From positions 1-32,119 of the forward strand of contig JAAENK010000283.1 of assembly GCA_024224415.1 (NCBI GenBank): a stretch of 32,119 nucleotides of DNA. Reading direction: 5' to 3'. The position numbers were made by a program, and so were the translations under genes. Source of the DNA: Gammaproteobacteria bacterium (GTDB taxonomy: Bacteria > Pseudomonadota > Gammaproteobacteria > GCA-001735895). Below, piece after piece: positions 8,415 through 16,722 of the stretch. Each line of letters starts with the position of its first letter. Within the stretch, counting starts at the first letter, position 1. The notes below the pieces were generated by a model. The model made no database searches. It saw only the letters and a list, made by a program, of their open reading frames with translations, and was not told the DNA's origin.

Positions 8415-11173
8415 CGAGTCGCATAGATATCGATACGTTTACATAACAGTTGGTGAAACAAGGCTGGTTTAAGCAACTCTTGTTTTCCCGAGCTGATATC
8501 AGCAATCGGATCACGTACTAGAAAGGGTTTTAAGGTATAGCGTCGCACGATATCGTCACTGCTATGAACATCTGTAATCCAGCTAGAACCGACCTCCTGA
8601 GCTAAATCCCGATTTTCAGTGAGGCTTGAGTTATTTTGTAATATGAAATCGGGGTTGCCCTCAAATACGAGCCGTGAGCGAATTTTCCCACCATATACGC
8701 CTTGTTGTTTTAGTGCTTCGTGATGCGAAATAGAAGTATTTGATTCATTCGCTGTAACAGGTGCAATACTGACACGGGCGACAGAGAGAACGTCATTTTC
8801 ACGCACTCGATGTATACCCGCCTCAAGCTGCAAGAGCCCATAAGTGTAAGGACCTTTAATCCAGATACCTGCGGGGTCATTTTGGTTTGATGGTTCGCAG
8901 AGCAAAGAAGTTTGATAATGTTGTTCTCTCGCCCAATCACTATAGGTATTGAATAGCAGATCCCTTGCTAGTGGGTTGACACCGATAGGTTGAATGTAAA
9001 GAAGCACATCCCAGCGACCGTCATTGCCAATGTTAATGAGCTCCCGCCAGGCAGTCTGGAGTTGTTGCTCAAATTTATGCAGGCGGTTGGTGGTCAGTTT
9101 TAATTCATGGCGGGGTTGCTTATAAGCCAGGTAAGATTTTATCTCAATGAGTTCATCGCGCAAACGATCAATGCGCACTATAGTTTGATTGATCTGATCG
9201 GCTTGTGATATCTGTTGATATGCACTGTCTCGGTCTGACCAAAAGTCTGGCGCACAGCGTAATTGATCGTATTGCTTCAATTGCTGTTGAAGAGCATCTT
9301 CACCAATTCGTTCACAAAGCGTATCAAGTAGCATAATGAGTTGCTTACATTTTTCCCGTGCATCCTTCAAGGTATAGGCCTTGCCATCAGCAGATAGTAC
9401 GGGTTGGTGCTCCAGGTTATGCGCCCGACTCATTTCCGTTTGTAAAACACGTACGCGAGTCGAGCCCTGATTGCTGCCAAGCTTGATGATGGCGCCAGAA
9501 TCCACATTGTTTTCTAATAGATAGTTTGCAATCGGTAGCACTATACGACGTTGCAACTCGCGCTTTAGTGCGCGGGCACCGTAATTTTTATTATAACCGT
9601 GCTCGACCGTCGCGTTAAGGACATCATCACTGGTTTCGACTATTAAATTACGGCTTACAATGCCTTCGCGTTCCAATATACAACGCAATTCACGTTGCGC
9701 TATTTGTTTCACCTGTGTTTTTGTAAGGCTATAAAATCGCACGATATGCTGAAATCGGTTGATGAGTTCAGGACGAAAGACCTGCTCCAATTGTTTGTAA
9801 ATTTCCTTATCAGATTCCTGACTAGCCTCACCTGTAAACCCAATACCAGGGCGGTCCAGTTCTTTTGCACCAGCATTGGAAGTCGCGATAAGGATCGTAT
9901 TACAGAAATTAATAGTGCCACCCTTAGGTGAAGTAAGCCGACCTTCGTCGAGTATTTGTAACAATAAATCCCAGACATTAGAGTGGGCTTTTTCAATTTC
10001 ATCGAATAAGATAACCTGAAAGGGTTGCGCTCTAACCGGGTTAAGTAAACGCGCTGGCTTATCATCCCGACCAGGGACACCGACTAACATCTCAAAGGCG
10101 TGATAATCTTTAAATTCTGACATATCAAAACGTAATAAACGCGTTTCACTTCCGAAAAGAAAAGTTGCCAGCGTCTTCGCCAGTTCAGTTTTGCCAACAC
10201 CGGTTGGACCAACGAATAAAAAGGCTCCAATAGGGCGCTTGGCATCATGTAAACCTGCTTTGTATAGAGCGATGGTTTCTAATACAGATTCGATTGCTTG
10301 CTCCTGCCCTATGACACGATCCTGAAACCACTGGCGCATTTCACGTGCAGGCTTTACGACACTACGCGAAATAATAAACAGCGGCAGTCCCGAGTAGATA
10401 GAGAATACTTTCTCTACAAAATTAGCATCCGGTTCGTCGTATTCGTTGATGCCAGCCTTTTGTTGTTTGTAATGTGCAATCTGTTGTAATAAACGCAGTG
10501 CTGGGCCAGGTCCGTCAGAGTGGGGTAAGAACTGTTGACAAAGGGCCAAAACTTTTGAGGTAGCCTCTGGTTGTATTGCAAGTTGTAATCGATCTATTTC
10601 CGCAAGTACGACATTTACGGTTTGCTCCGCTGTCAGGGGTTCGATATGAATTTGCTCAAATAAGGAGATCAATTGCGGACTTTGTTGCATAGCCGCAAAT
10701 TCAAAATTTGTTACTTCACCAAGCAACAATATGTCTCCTGACAAAACGCTAGGCCTGATGGCATCAAGCAGATTAGAGGGGTTTTTTGCTGAGACGCCCG
10801 CAGAGCGAAGGTTCCATATATCGGTAAAATACAGTACACCACTCTGCTTTGTAGCATCTTTGATAATGCTATCGGCTTTCGATTCCCATTCCCCCAGGTA
10901 ATGGGTGCCCGCCATGATGGTGTTGGTAGAGAGTTCGTGAAAACCACGATGATGCGAGAGACGCATCTCATGTGCGAGGCCATATATTATTGCTGTTTTA
11001 CCCACGCCAGGTTCACCAATGAGTAGAACGCTGCGTTGACTTGAGAAAGCCTCCATGATGCGCTTTATAGTTCCATCACGAAAGGCAGGTTTGGCAATCT
11101 GTTTTTTTGATGCCAACTCAAGCAGGTCGCGCGTTTCATTCGCTAAAGTATTTTTATATCGGTTACTAGCCAT
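8411..11173 (-). CDS. ClpA/B-like AAA+ ATPase fused to a C-terminal peptide chain release factor 2-like (PCRF + degenerate RF) region
   Basis: Two Walker A motifs (GEPGVGKT, GPTGVGKT), D2 Walker B VILFDEIEKAH, FRPELINRF and YGARALKRELQRRI (Clp D2 signatures). Residues ~600-920 resemble RF2: APDFWSDRDSAYQQISQADQINQTIVRIDRLRDELIEI, WDVLLYIQPIGVNPLARDLLFNTYSDWAREQHYQTSLL, IKGPYTYGLLQLEAGIHRV, RRYTLKPFLVRDPIADISSGKQELL. Confidence 0.85.
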   Translation of the reverse strand: MASNRYKNTLANETRDLLELASKKQIAKPAFRDGTIKRIMEAFSSQRSVLLIGEPGVGKTAIIYGLAHEMRLSHHRGFHELSTNTIMAGTHYLGEWESKADSIIKDATKQSGVLYFTDIWNLRSAGVSAKNPSNLLDAIRPSVLSGDILLLGEVTNFEFAAMQQSPQLISLFEQIHIEPLTAEQTVNVVLAEIDRLQLAIQPEATSKVLALCQQFLPHSDGPGPALRLLQQIAHYKQQKAGINEYDEPDANFVEKVFSIYSGLPLFIISRSVVKPAREMRQWFQDRVIGQEQAIESVLETIALYKAGLHDAKRPIGAFLFVGPTGVGKTELAKTLATFLFGSETRLLRFDMSEFKDYHAFEMLVGVPGRDDKPARLLNPVRAQPFQVILFDEIEKAHSNVWDLLLQILDEGRLTSPKGGTINFCNTILIATSNAGAKELDRPGIGFTGEASQESDKEIYKQLEQVFRPELINRFQHIVRFYSLTKTQVKQIAQRELRCILEREGIVSRNLIVETSDDVLNATVEHGYNKNYGARALKRELQRRIVLPIANYLLENNVDSGAIIKLGSNQGSTRVRVLQTEMSRAHNLEHQPVLSADGKAYTLKDAREKCKQLIMLLDTLCERIGEDALQQQLKQYDQLRCAPDFWSDRDSAYQQISQADQINQTIVRIDRLRDELIEIKSYLAYKQPRHELKLTTNRLHKFEQQLQTAWRELINIGNDGRWDVLLYIQPIGVNPLARDLLFNTYSDWAREQHYQTSLLCEPSNQNDPAGIWIKGPYTYGLLQLEAGIHRVRENDVLSVARVSIAPVTANESNTSISHHEALKQQGVYGGKIRSRLVFEGNPDFILQNNSSLTENRDLAQEVGSSWITDVHSSDDIVRRYTLKPFLVRDPIADISSGKQELLKPALFHQLLCKRIDIYATR

Positions 11174-11392
11174 ATTAAATCAATCAATTGAAGTGGTTTT
11201 CAAATTCCACGGATAGTATACCTGTTTCTTCTCAATTGACTTTCTTCCAGGTCATTTGTCTGGAGTTGACCGAAAGGTACTATAGGAATATGGCAATGAG
11301 GAAGGGTATGAGTTCTTGCCTGTTATGGCTCTGTTGCTATTGCTATTGCTAGCAGCTTAGATTGGTGGTGTTCTCGTACAGGATTTTCAGGC

Positions 11393-12046
11393 TCAGGTTT
11401 TGTCAAATAACGACTTAACCAGTTTAACGGCCTGATTAGCATCTGGTGCAAAATGATCGGCACCTATGTGATCGGCGAAGTCCTGGGTGACTGGTGCGCC
11501 ACCGACCATGACAGTAACGCCTTCGCGCAAATCAGCCTGGTGTAGTTGATTAATTACTTCTTTCATTGCGGGCATTGTTGTGGTTAACAAACACGACATT
11601 CCGATAATCTCGATAGCTTCGTCGCGCACGACCTCTACGAAGGCGTCGGGTGGCACATCGACACCGAGATCTATGACTTCAAAACCGGCACTTTCCATGA
11701 GGATGGATACCAGATTCTTACCTATATCGTGAAGGTCACCCCTGGCTGATCCCAACGCCAGACGCCCTTTATTTTTGCTGGCCTCATCAACCAGATATGG
11801 CTTGAGGTAATTCATTCCGTTTTTCATGGCGCGTGCAGCAAGTAACATTTCGGGGACAAAAAATTCCCCGCTTTCAAATAAATCACCAACCTCGGCCATC
11901 GCCTGGATCATGCCATCATCGAGGATTTCCTGAGGTGTCAGGTCGGTGGCCAGAGCTTGTTTTACCAGAGTCAAAACAGTATTTTGATCTCCGGCTACCA
12001 CGGTCTCGTAAATACTATCGAGAATGTTTGTTGTATCGGCGTTCAT
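11393..12046 (-). CDS. Corrinoid (cobalamin-binding) protein, MtbC/MtmC-like
   Basis: Helical cap plus GSARGDLHDIGKNLVSILMESAGFEVIDLGVDVPPDAFVE containing the DxHxxG base-off cobalamin motif; IIGMSCLLTTTMPAMKEVI and VMVGGAPVTQDFADHIGADHFAPDA. Confidence 0.93.
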   Translation of the reverse strand: MNADTTNILDSIYETVVAGDQNTVLTLVKQALATDLTPQEILDDGMIQAMAEVGDLFESGEFFVPEMLLAARAMKNGMNYLKPYLVDEASKNKGRLALGSARGDLHDIGKNLVSILMESAGFEVIDLGVDVPPDAFVEVVRDEAIEIIGMSCLLTTTMPAMKEVINQLHQADLREGVTVMVGGAPVTQDFADHIGADHFAPDANQAVKLVKSLFDKT

Positions 12047-13170
12047 GATATTGATTCCCCATGCGCTTCGATCATTTCTGCAATTTGCCTAACGCGAGAG
12101 ATACTGTTATTTCCCATAACCAGGTCAGCCACACCAAGTATCACCGACTTCCCGCTGACGGCGCTGAACAGGTTTTCCATATAAGCCTCAAACCTGGAGT
12201 CTGTGGTGGTTTCCTCCAGAATCACTGAAGGAATCGCCCCCCAGATTGTCTGATTGTTACCACAGAGATGTTCGAGGGCATCGTTTAAATCGCATTTTGT
12301 CTGTGGGGCAGGGGTAAAGGATTCAACGACATCGAGTTTTGATGCACCCAGCTCCTTGAGAATCCTGCTGAGGTCCCCATCCACATGAGCACTCAGTAAC
12401 TTATTCTGAGAATGTAATATGTCAGCATACTTTTCGTATCGCGGCAGGATATAGCGCTTCATATACCGTGGATTTGTCATGAAACCATCAAGATTGTCGC
12501 CAAAGGTGATGAGTGGATAATCTAGTTCCGTGAGGCGCCTGAGAGCCTCTTCAAGACACTCGTCGAGCAATATCAGCAATCGGTCAATGGCTTCTGGCAT
12601 GTCGGCCATTGCGTAAAAGAATGGCACTTCGCCAAACATATCCAGTAATAGTTTCTGGAACGAGTTGCGTCCCATGTCGGGTAGTACAAATCCATATTCA
12701 CCTTCTTCGACAAGCCCCTGGGTCATGCGGATATCTGTCGACAAAGTGCCTACACTGGTGATGAATTCAATGTGGGTATCATGGGGTTCAGTGATGGGTA
12801 GCATGGGGTGCGCCCATGGAGCAGGGAAGTCATCAACAACAGGGTCGTGCTCGTGTAACACCATCTCATCGTTGCGGTGAAAAACCATCTCTACGCCATT
12901 GAGTCGGATTTCAAACAACTGGGAATAAACTTCGATGCCAATCCCAAGGTCTCTGTAGATATCGTATTGCGGGATGCCCTGGTAGCATTCAGGCATTGTA
13001 CCTGTATTGATGCGGTTGTTGATCCATGTATCCAGCCGGGTTACGAATGGTATTTGGTCAGGTCTTTCCCCGCGTAATACCGTCTCAGTACGGTCGTACA
13101 TACTCATTTTCGACGGTTGACTCATTGGCATCACATTATTCGCAAATTCTGACAGGCTATACTTCACCAC
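12043..13170 (-). CDS. Uroporphyrinogen decarboxylase-fold methyltransferase (MtaA/CmuA superfamily), substrate unknown
   Basis: TETVLRGERPDQIPFVTRLDTWI..., MFGEVPFFYAMADMPEAIDRLL..., LLSAHVDGDLSRILKELGASKLDVVESFTPAP...; 4-nt ATGA overlap with the corrinoid protein gene. The true start may be an internal ATG. Confidence 0.85.
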   Translation of the reverse strand: MVKYSLSEFANNVMPMSQPSKMSMYDRTETVLRGERPDQIPFVTRLDTWINNRINTGTMPECYQGIPQYDIYRDLGIGIEVYSQLFEIRLNGVEMVFHRNDEMVLHEHDPVVDDFPAPWAHPMLPITEPHDTHIEFITSVGTLSTDIRMTQGLVEEGEYGFVLPDMGRNSFQKLLLDMFGEVPFFYAMADMPEAIDRLLILLDECLEEALRRLTELDYPLITFGDNLDGFMTNPRYMKRYILPRYEKYADILHSQNKLLSAHVDGDLSRILKELGASKLDVVESFTPAPQTKCDLNDALEHLCGNNQTIWGAIPSVILEETTTDSRFEAYMENLFSAVSGKSVILGVADLVMGNNSISRVRQIAEMIEAHGESIS

Positions 13171-13256
13171 AAATCACATCACTGCATAATCAATAAGTTT
13201 TAGATATAATCATTAGCTGAGATAATACAATTTAGACCTTACTGTGAACCGTTCTG

Positions 13257-14099
13257 ATGATCATCTGCCTTCGCAGTTTTGAGTGCGTTGCCAGTCTTGG
13301 TACTGTTACCGCCGCAGCGAAGAGTATGAACCTGACGCAATCGGCTGTTTCTCAGCAAATAAAGCTACTTGAAGCCCATCTGGAAAAATTACTGTTTCGA
13401 CGTGAGGGGCGTCGGCTGGTCCTCACCGAAGAAGGTCAAAAATACCTGTTCTACGTCAATGAGGCACTCGACTTCATTCGCCTGGGTACCCGTTCAATCT
13501 TCAGGGATGAACATGAGTCTTCCCTGAGGATTAGATCGAACCTGGCATTCACTTTGTTTTGGCTGATGCCCAGATTATCCAACTTCTACAAACAAAACCC
13601 CGACATTAATCTGAATATTATGACTCATGTCTGGGATACAGGTCTCTCGAGCTCGCCTTTTTCTATCGATATCCGTTTGGGAATCAAATTGTCTGATGAC
13701 AATTTCAGGCCGCTTCAAATGGAAGAGTTTTTTCCTGTCTGCTCGCCGGCAGTGTTGCTGGCGGGCGACCTTGCTTCGTTACCCCGGTTTGATGGTCCAA
13801 GTCTTACCGCAAATTGGGAACGATGGCATCGATCTGAAAAATGGGATTTACCCTGGAAATCCGTCAACATCACCTCGACGATGGTTGTTGCCCTCACAGC
13901 CGCGATTAATAGTGCAGGCCTGGCACTGGCTCATTCGACTGTTGCCGAACATCTGTTCGCCACCGGAGCCCTGGTTCGACCATTTGAAGGTTCAATCCCT
14001 ATGAGCGAGCGGTATTTCATTTCAGATCCTCCCCAGCGTCAGCGAACCCCGGCCATGGAGAGCTTTCTTGGATGGATGTGGGAACAGATTTCCGACTGA
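13257..14099 (+). CDS. LysR family transcriptional regulator (GcvA-like)
   Basis: LRSFECVASLGTVTAAAKSMNLTQSAVSQQIKLLEAHLEKLLFRREGRRLVLTEEGQKYL winged-HTH; LysR substrate-binding domain follows. N-terminus appears short (see findings). Confidence 0.88.
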   Translation: MIICLRSFECVASLGTVTAAAKSMNLTQSAVSQQIKLLEAHLEKLLFRREGRRLVLTEEGQKYLFYVNEALDFIRLGTRSIFRDEHESSLRIRSNLAFTLFWLMPRLSNFYKQNPDINLNIMTHVWDTGLSSSPFSIDIRLGIKLSDDNFRPLQMEEFFPVCSPAVLLAGDLASLPRFDGPSLTANWERWHRSEKWDLPWKSVNITSTMVVALTAAINSAGLALAHSTVAEHLFATGALVRPFEGSIPMSERYFISDPPQRQRTPAMESFLGWMWEQISD

Positions 14100-14103
14100 T
14101 CTA

Positions 14104-14283
14104 ACAAGTATTGTGTGGGGTTACTACCTGCTGACAATTCCCTATAGTCAGGATACCGAGTCGCTTATGGATATTTTGCGCTATGACGAAAATGTCGAAG
14201 GCATAGAGCCAGACATGTTACCCGACTAACTGATTGCGGGCATCAAATCGATGCGACAGGTATATCGACCCCTGACTAACTAA
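14104..14283 (+). pseudogene. Remnant of the C-terminal part of a WYL-domain (YafY-type) transcriptional regulator, with internal stop
   Basis: Frame beginning at 14104 reads [58 protein letters not shown], resembling the WYL-family tail 'PYsd.rELimDILryG..VEVleP..LR..V....r...Y'. Confidence 0.6.
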
Positions 14284-16624
14284 ACTTGAATCTTTGCACA
14301 GCGGATTTCAAGTCAAGTGATAACTGCGAAAGTTCGCCGCTTACCTGTTCGGCTTTTTGTGCTCCTTCGGTGGTGGTTGCCGAGATCCGGGTCATCATGC
14401 TAATACTAGCATCTACCTCGTCGGCGACACTGCGTTGCTGTATTGAAGCCTGGGCGATATTCCCGTTCATCATGGTAATGTCGGCAATAGAGGTGGTGAT
14501 TTTTTGTAGTGCCTCGGAAGCTTCTTTAGCCTGCGAGACACTGATACCTGCCTGTTGTTGGCCTTTTTCCATAGAGTGGACAGCATCCTGGGTACCAGCT
14601 TGCAATCTTTCGATCATGGTCTGGATTTCTTCGGTGGATTCCTGTGTGCGACTGGCAAGTGTACGTACTTCGTCAGCAACAACCGCAAATCCTCGACCGT
14701 GTTCGCCTGCACGAGCCGCCTCGATGGCTGCATTTAAAGCCAGTAAATTGGTCTGTTCGGCTATCGAACGGATCACATCCAGCACTCCGCCAATATTTTC
14801 GCTATCAGTTGCAAGGCGAGTGATTACTTCTGATGTTTGTTGAATGTCCTTCGCCAGTTCGTTGATTGAGCTACTCGCAGTGACCACTACCTCGTTACCA
14901 TGAATAGCCTGTGTGTTAGCCTCTTTGGTGGCTTTATTGGCATCGTCAGCGTTGTTAGCAACGTCAACGACTGTCGTAGTGATTTGCTGCATAGCGTTTG
15001 CCATGCGATCGGTTTCCGAGCTTTGCTCCCTGATGCTCTGGGCGGTTGAGGTGCTGACTTCGCTAACATTACTGGAAGCTGTTTCCATCGACATACTATT
15101 GTTTGCGACCATGGTGACAATGTCGTGCATCTTGGTAAGCATTTTATTGAGTGATTCAGCGATTCCAACTGTTACGTCACCTTTGTTACTGTGCAGGCGT
15201 TGGGTTAAATCAGAATCAGCTTCGATTTCACTAATTTCTTTTTCAAGACGCGTAATTGGTGTGGTGAGGCGTGTGGCAAAACGCCAGCCGAGTAGAACTG
15301 CAATAACCAACATGATAACAGTAGCGCCACCAGAGGAAAGTAAAAGTGATCTGGATAGTGTTGTAGCAGGGGCAAAAGCTTCTGATTCATCAATTTCGCT
15401 AAATATGTACCAGTTCAGATCCTGAATATCCAGCTTGCTATAAGCCGAGAGGACAGAGACGCCACGGTAATCGGGAAATATATCGAAGCCGGTTTCTCCG
15501 CGTAGTGCTTTTTGCACACCGACGGTATCCACCGTTTGCAGTGCTACCGAAGTTCCTTTTACCAGGATTTCGTCAATAGTGCTTTGACTTACCCCCTGGT
15601 TAGCCATTTGCTCGGCATAAGCGTCTGGTGTTTCCAGCAAAAATCGACTGCTTGAACGCATGGTTTTATCTTCACCCACCAGGAAGGTTTCACCAGATTT
15701 CCCCTGGCCAACGTTTTCCCAGCCCTGGTCGTTAGTCATGATAGCGTTAAGTGCCGCTCCTGGGATCTGAAAAATAATAACCCCGACTAATTCTGAATTT
15801 TTACCGCTTGCGTTCTCATTAAAAATGGGCGCAGCAATAAAAGCAGCAGGGTCTTCATACGACGGCGTATACTGCGCGAAGTCGGTAATATAAATAAAAT
15901 CTGAATCGGTTGCTGCGGCAGCGGCGCGATAGGCTTCACCGATACCAGAACCGGCATAAGGGCCCTCGATTAACGACGTCGCATAGTCAAGCTCCTTGAA
16001 TACCGAATAGACGATATCGCCTGTGGTTGGATGAACGATAAAGATATCGTAGTAGCCAAACTGTTCGAGCACGTTGCGAAACTGCGGATGAAACTCTGCG
16101 TGAAGATTGCCGTAGGTCGAATTGTCATCAGGTTGGTCGAGCAAGTGCTTGCCACCTAACGGGTTTGGATTTTGACTGATAAACCTGGCTTGAAGGGTTA
16201 CTTTGTTATCGCCCATACTGGAAATGATGCCAGAGGTGTCAATGACTTTACCCAGATTGAGCGACTTGTATTTTGGCCCGAACTGGTTCAGGTAGTAGTC
16301 TTTGAGGCTGGATTTTTCTTCGCTTAAGCTATGCCCTCCGATTTCCTTATCGTAGTTGTAAAATGCCTCTCCCATTTTGATGGCTGCATTCTTGACGCTG
16401 CCATTTCTGGCAAAGGTAGTTATGTGACGTCGAATCGACTCGTAGAAATCTTCAATATGAGCTTTTTTTAATTCTCGCACCGCTATCAGCTTTTCGCGTG
16501 CCTGTTCTACCAGTAATCCACCAGCAATATCGCCAGCAATCCAGGTACTGGCGGCTACTGAAACCAGCGTTGGTATAGCTACCAGTAATATTAGCGTCAC
16601 CATAAGTTGTTGTTTCATCGACAT
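14276..16624 (-). CDS. Methyl-accepting chemotaxis protein with Cache-type sensor and HAMP domain
   Basis: N-terminal TM, long extracytoplasmic region, [33 protein letters not shown]-like segment, [51 protein letters not shown] signalling hairpin. Confidence 0.93.
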   Translation of the reverse strand: MSMKQQLMVTLILLVAIPTLVSVAASTWIAGDIAGGLLVEQAREKLIAVRELKKAHIEDFYESIRRHITTFARNGSVKNAAIKMGEAFYNYDKEIGGHSLSEEKSSLKDYYLNQFGPKYKSLNLGKVIDTSGIISSMGDNKVTLQARFISQNPNPLGGKHLLDQPDDNSTYGNLHAEFHPQFRNVLEQFGYYDIFIVHPTTGDIVYSVFKELDYATSLIEGPYAGSGIGEAYRAAAAATDSDFIYITDFAQYTPSYEDPAAFIAAPIFNENASGKNSELVGVIIFQIPGAALNAIMTNDQGWENVGQGKSGETFLVGEDKTMRSSSRFLLETPDAYAEQMANQGVSQSTIDEILVKGTSVALQTVDTVGVQKALRGETGFDIFPDYRGVSVLSAYSKLDIQDLNWYIFSEIDESEAFAPATTLSRSLLLSSGGATVIMLVIAVLLGWRFATRLTTPITRLEKEISEIEADSDLTQRLHSNKGDVTVGIAESLNKMLTKMHDIVTMVANNSMSMETASSNVSEVSTSTAQSIREQSSETDRMANAMQQITTTVVDVANNADDANKATKEANTQAIHGNEVVVTASSSINELAKDIQQTSEVITRLATDSENIGGVLDVIRSIAEQTNLLALNAAIEAARAGEHGRGFAVVADEVRTLASRTQESTEEIQTMIERLQAGTQDAVHSMEKGQQQAGISVSQAKEASEALQKITTSIADITMMNGNIAQASIQQRSVADEVDASISMMTRISATTTEGAQKAEQVSGELSQLSLDLKSAVQRFKFS

Positions 16625-16658
16625 GACCGCTGTTACCCCAACATAATTTGTAAAGAAT

Positions 16659-16673
16659 TAGAATATTATTCTA
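16659..16673. promoter_or_regulatory. Perfect palindrome TAGAATA-T-TATTCTA upstream of the MCP gene
   Basis: 7-bp arms around a single central base, read directly from the sequence; lies about 35 bp upstream of the MCP start on the minus strand. Function is inferred. Confidence 0.35.
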
Positions 16674-16722
16674 GTTACATTTTCGGCAAATACTTGAAAA
16701 ACTTGAATTTAGTTAAGGGGGA

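Noticed and set aside
8411-9376. A functional peptide-chain release factor
   Set aside because: GGQ reads GGK with a shortened surrounding region and the SPF motif is missing, so peptidyl-tRNA hydrolysis at stop codons is unlikely.
11334-11357. Short TGCTAT tandem repeat (TTGCTATTGCTATTGCTAGCAGC)
   Set aside because: Only about three units; no sign of a functional repeat array.
14286-15425. Long plus-strand ORFs of 185 and 170 aa
   Set aside because: They are antisense to the MCP coding sequence, which has clear domain signatures; shadow ORFs from codon structure.
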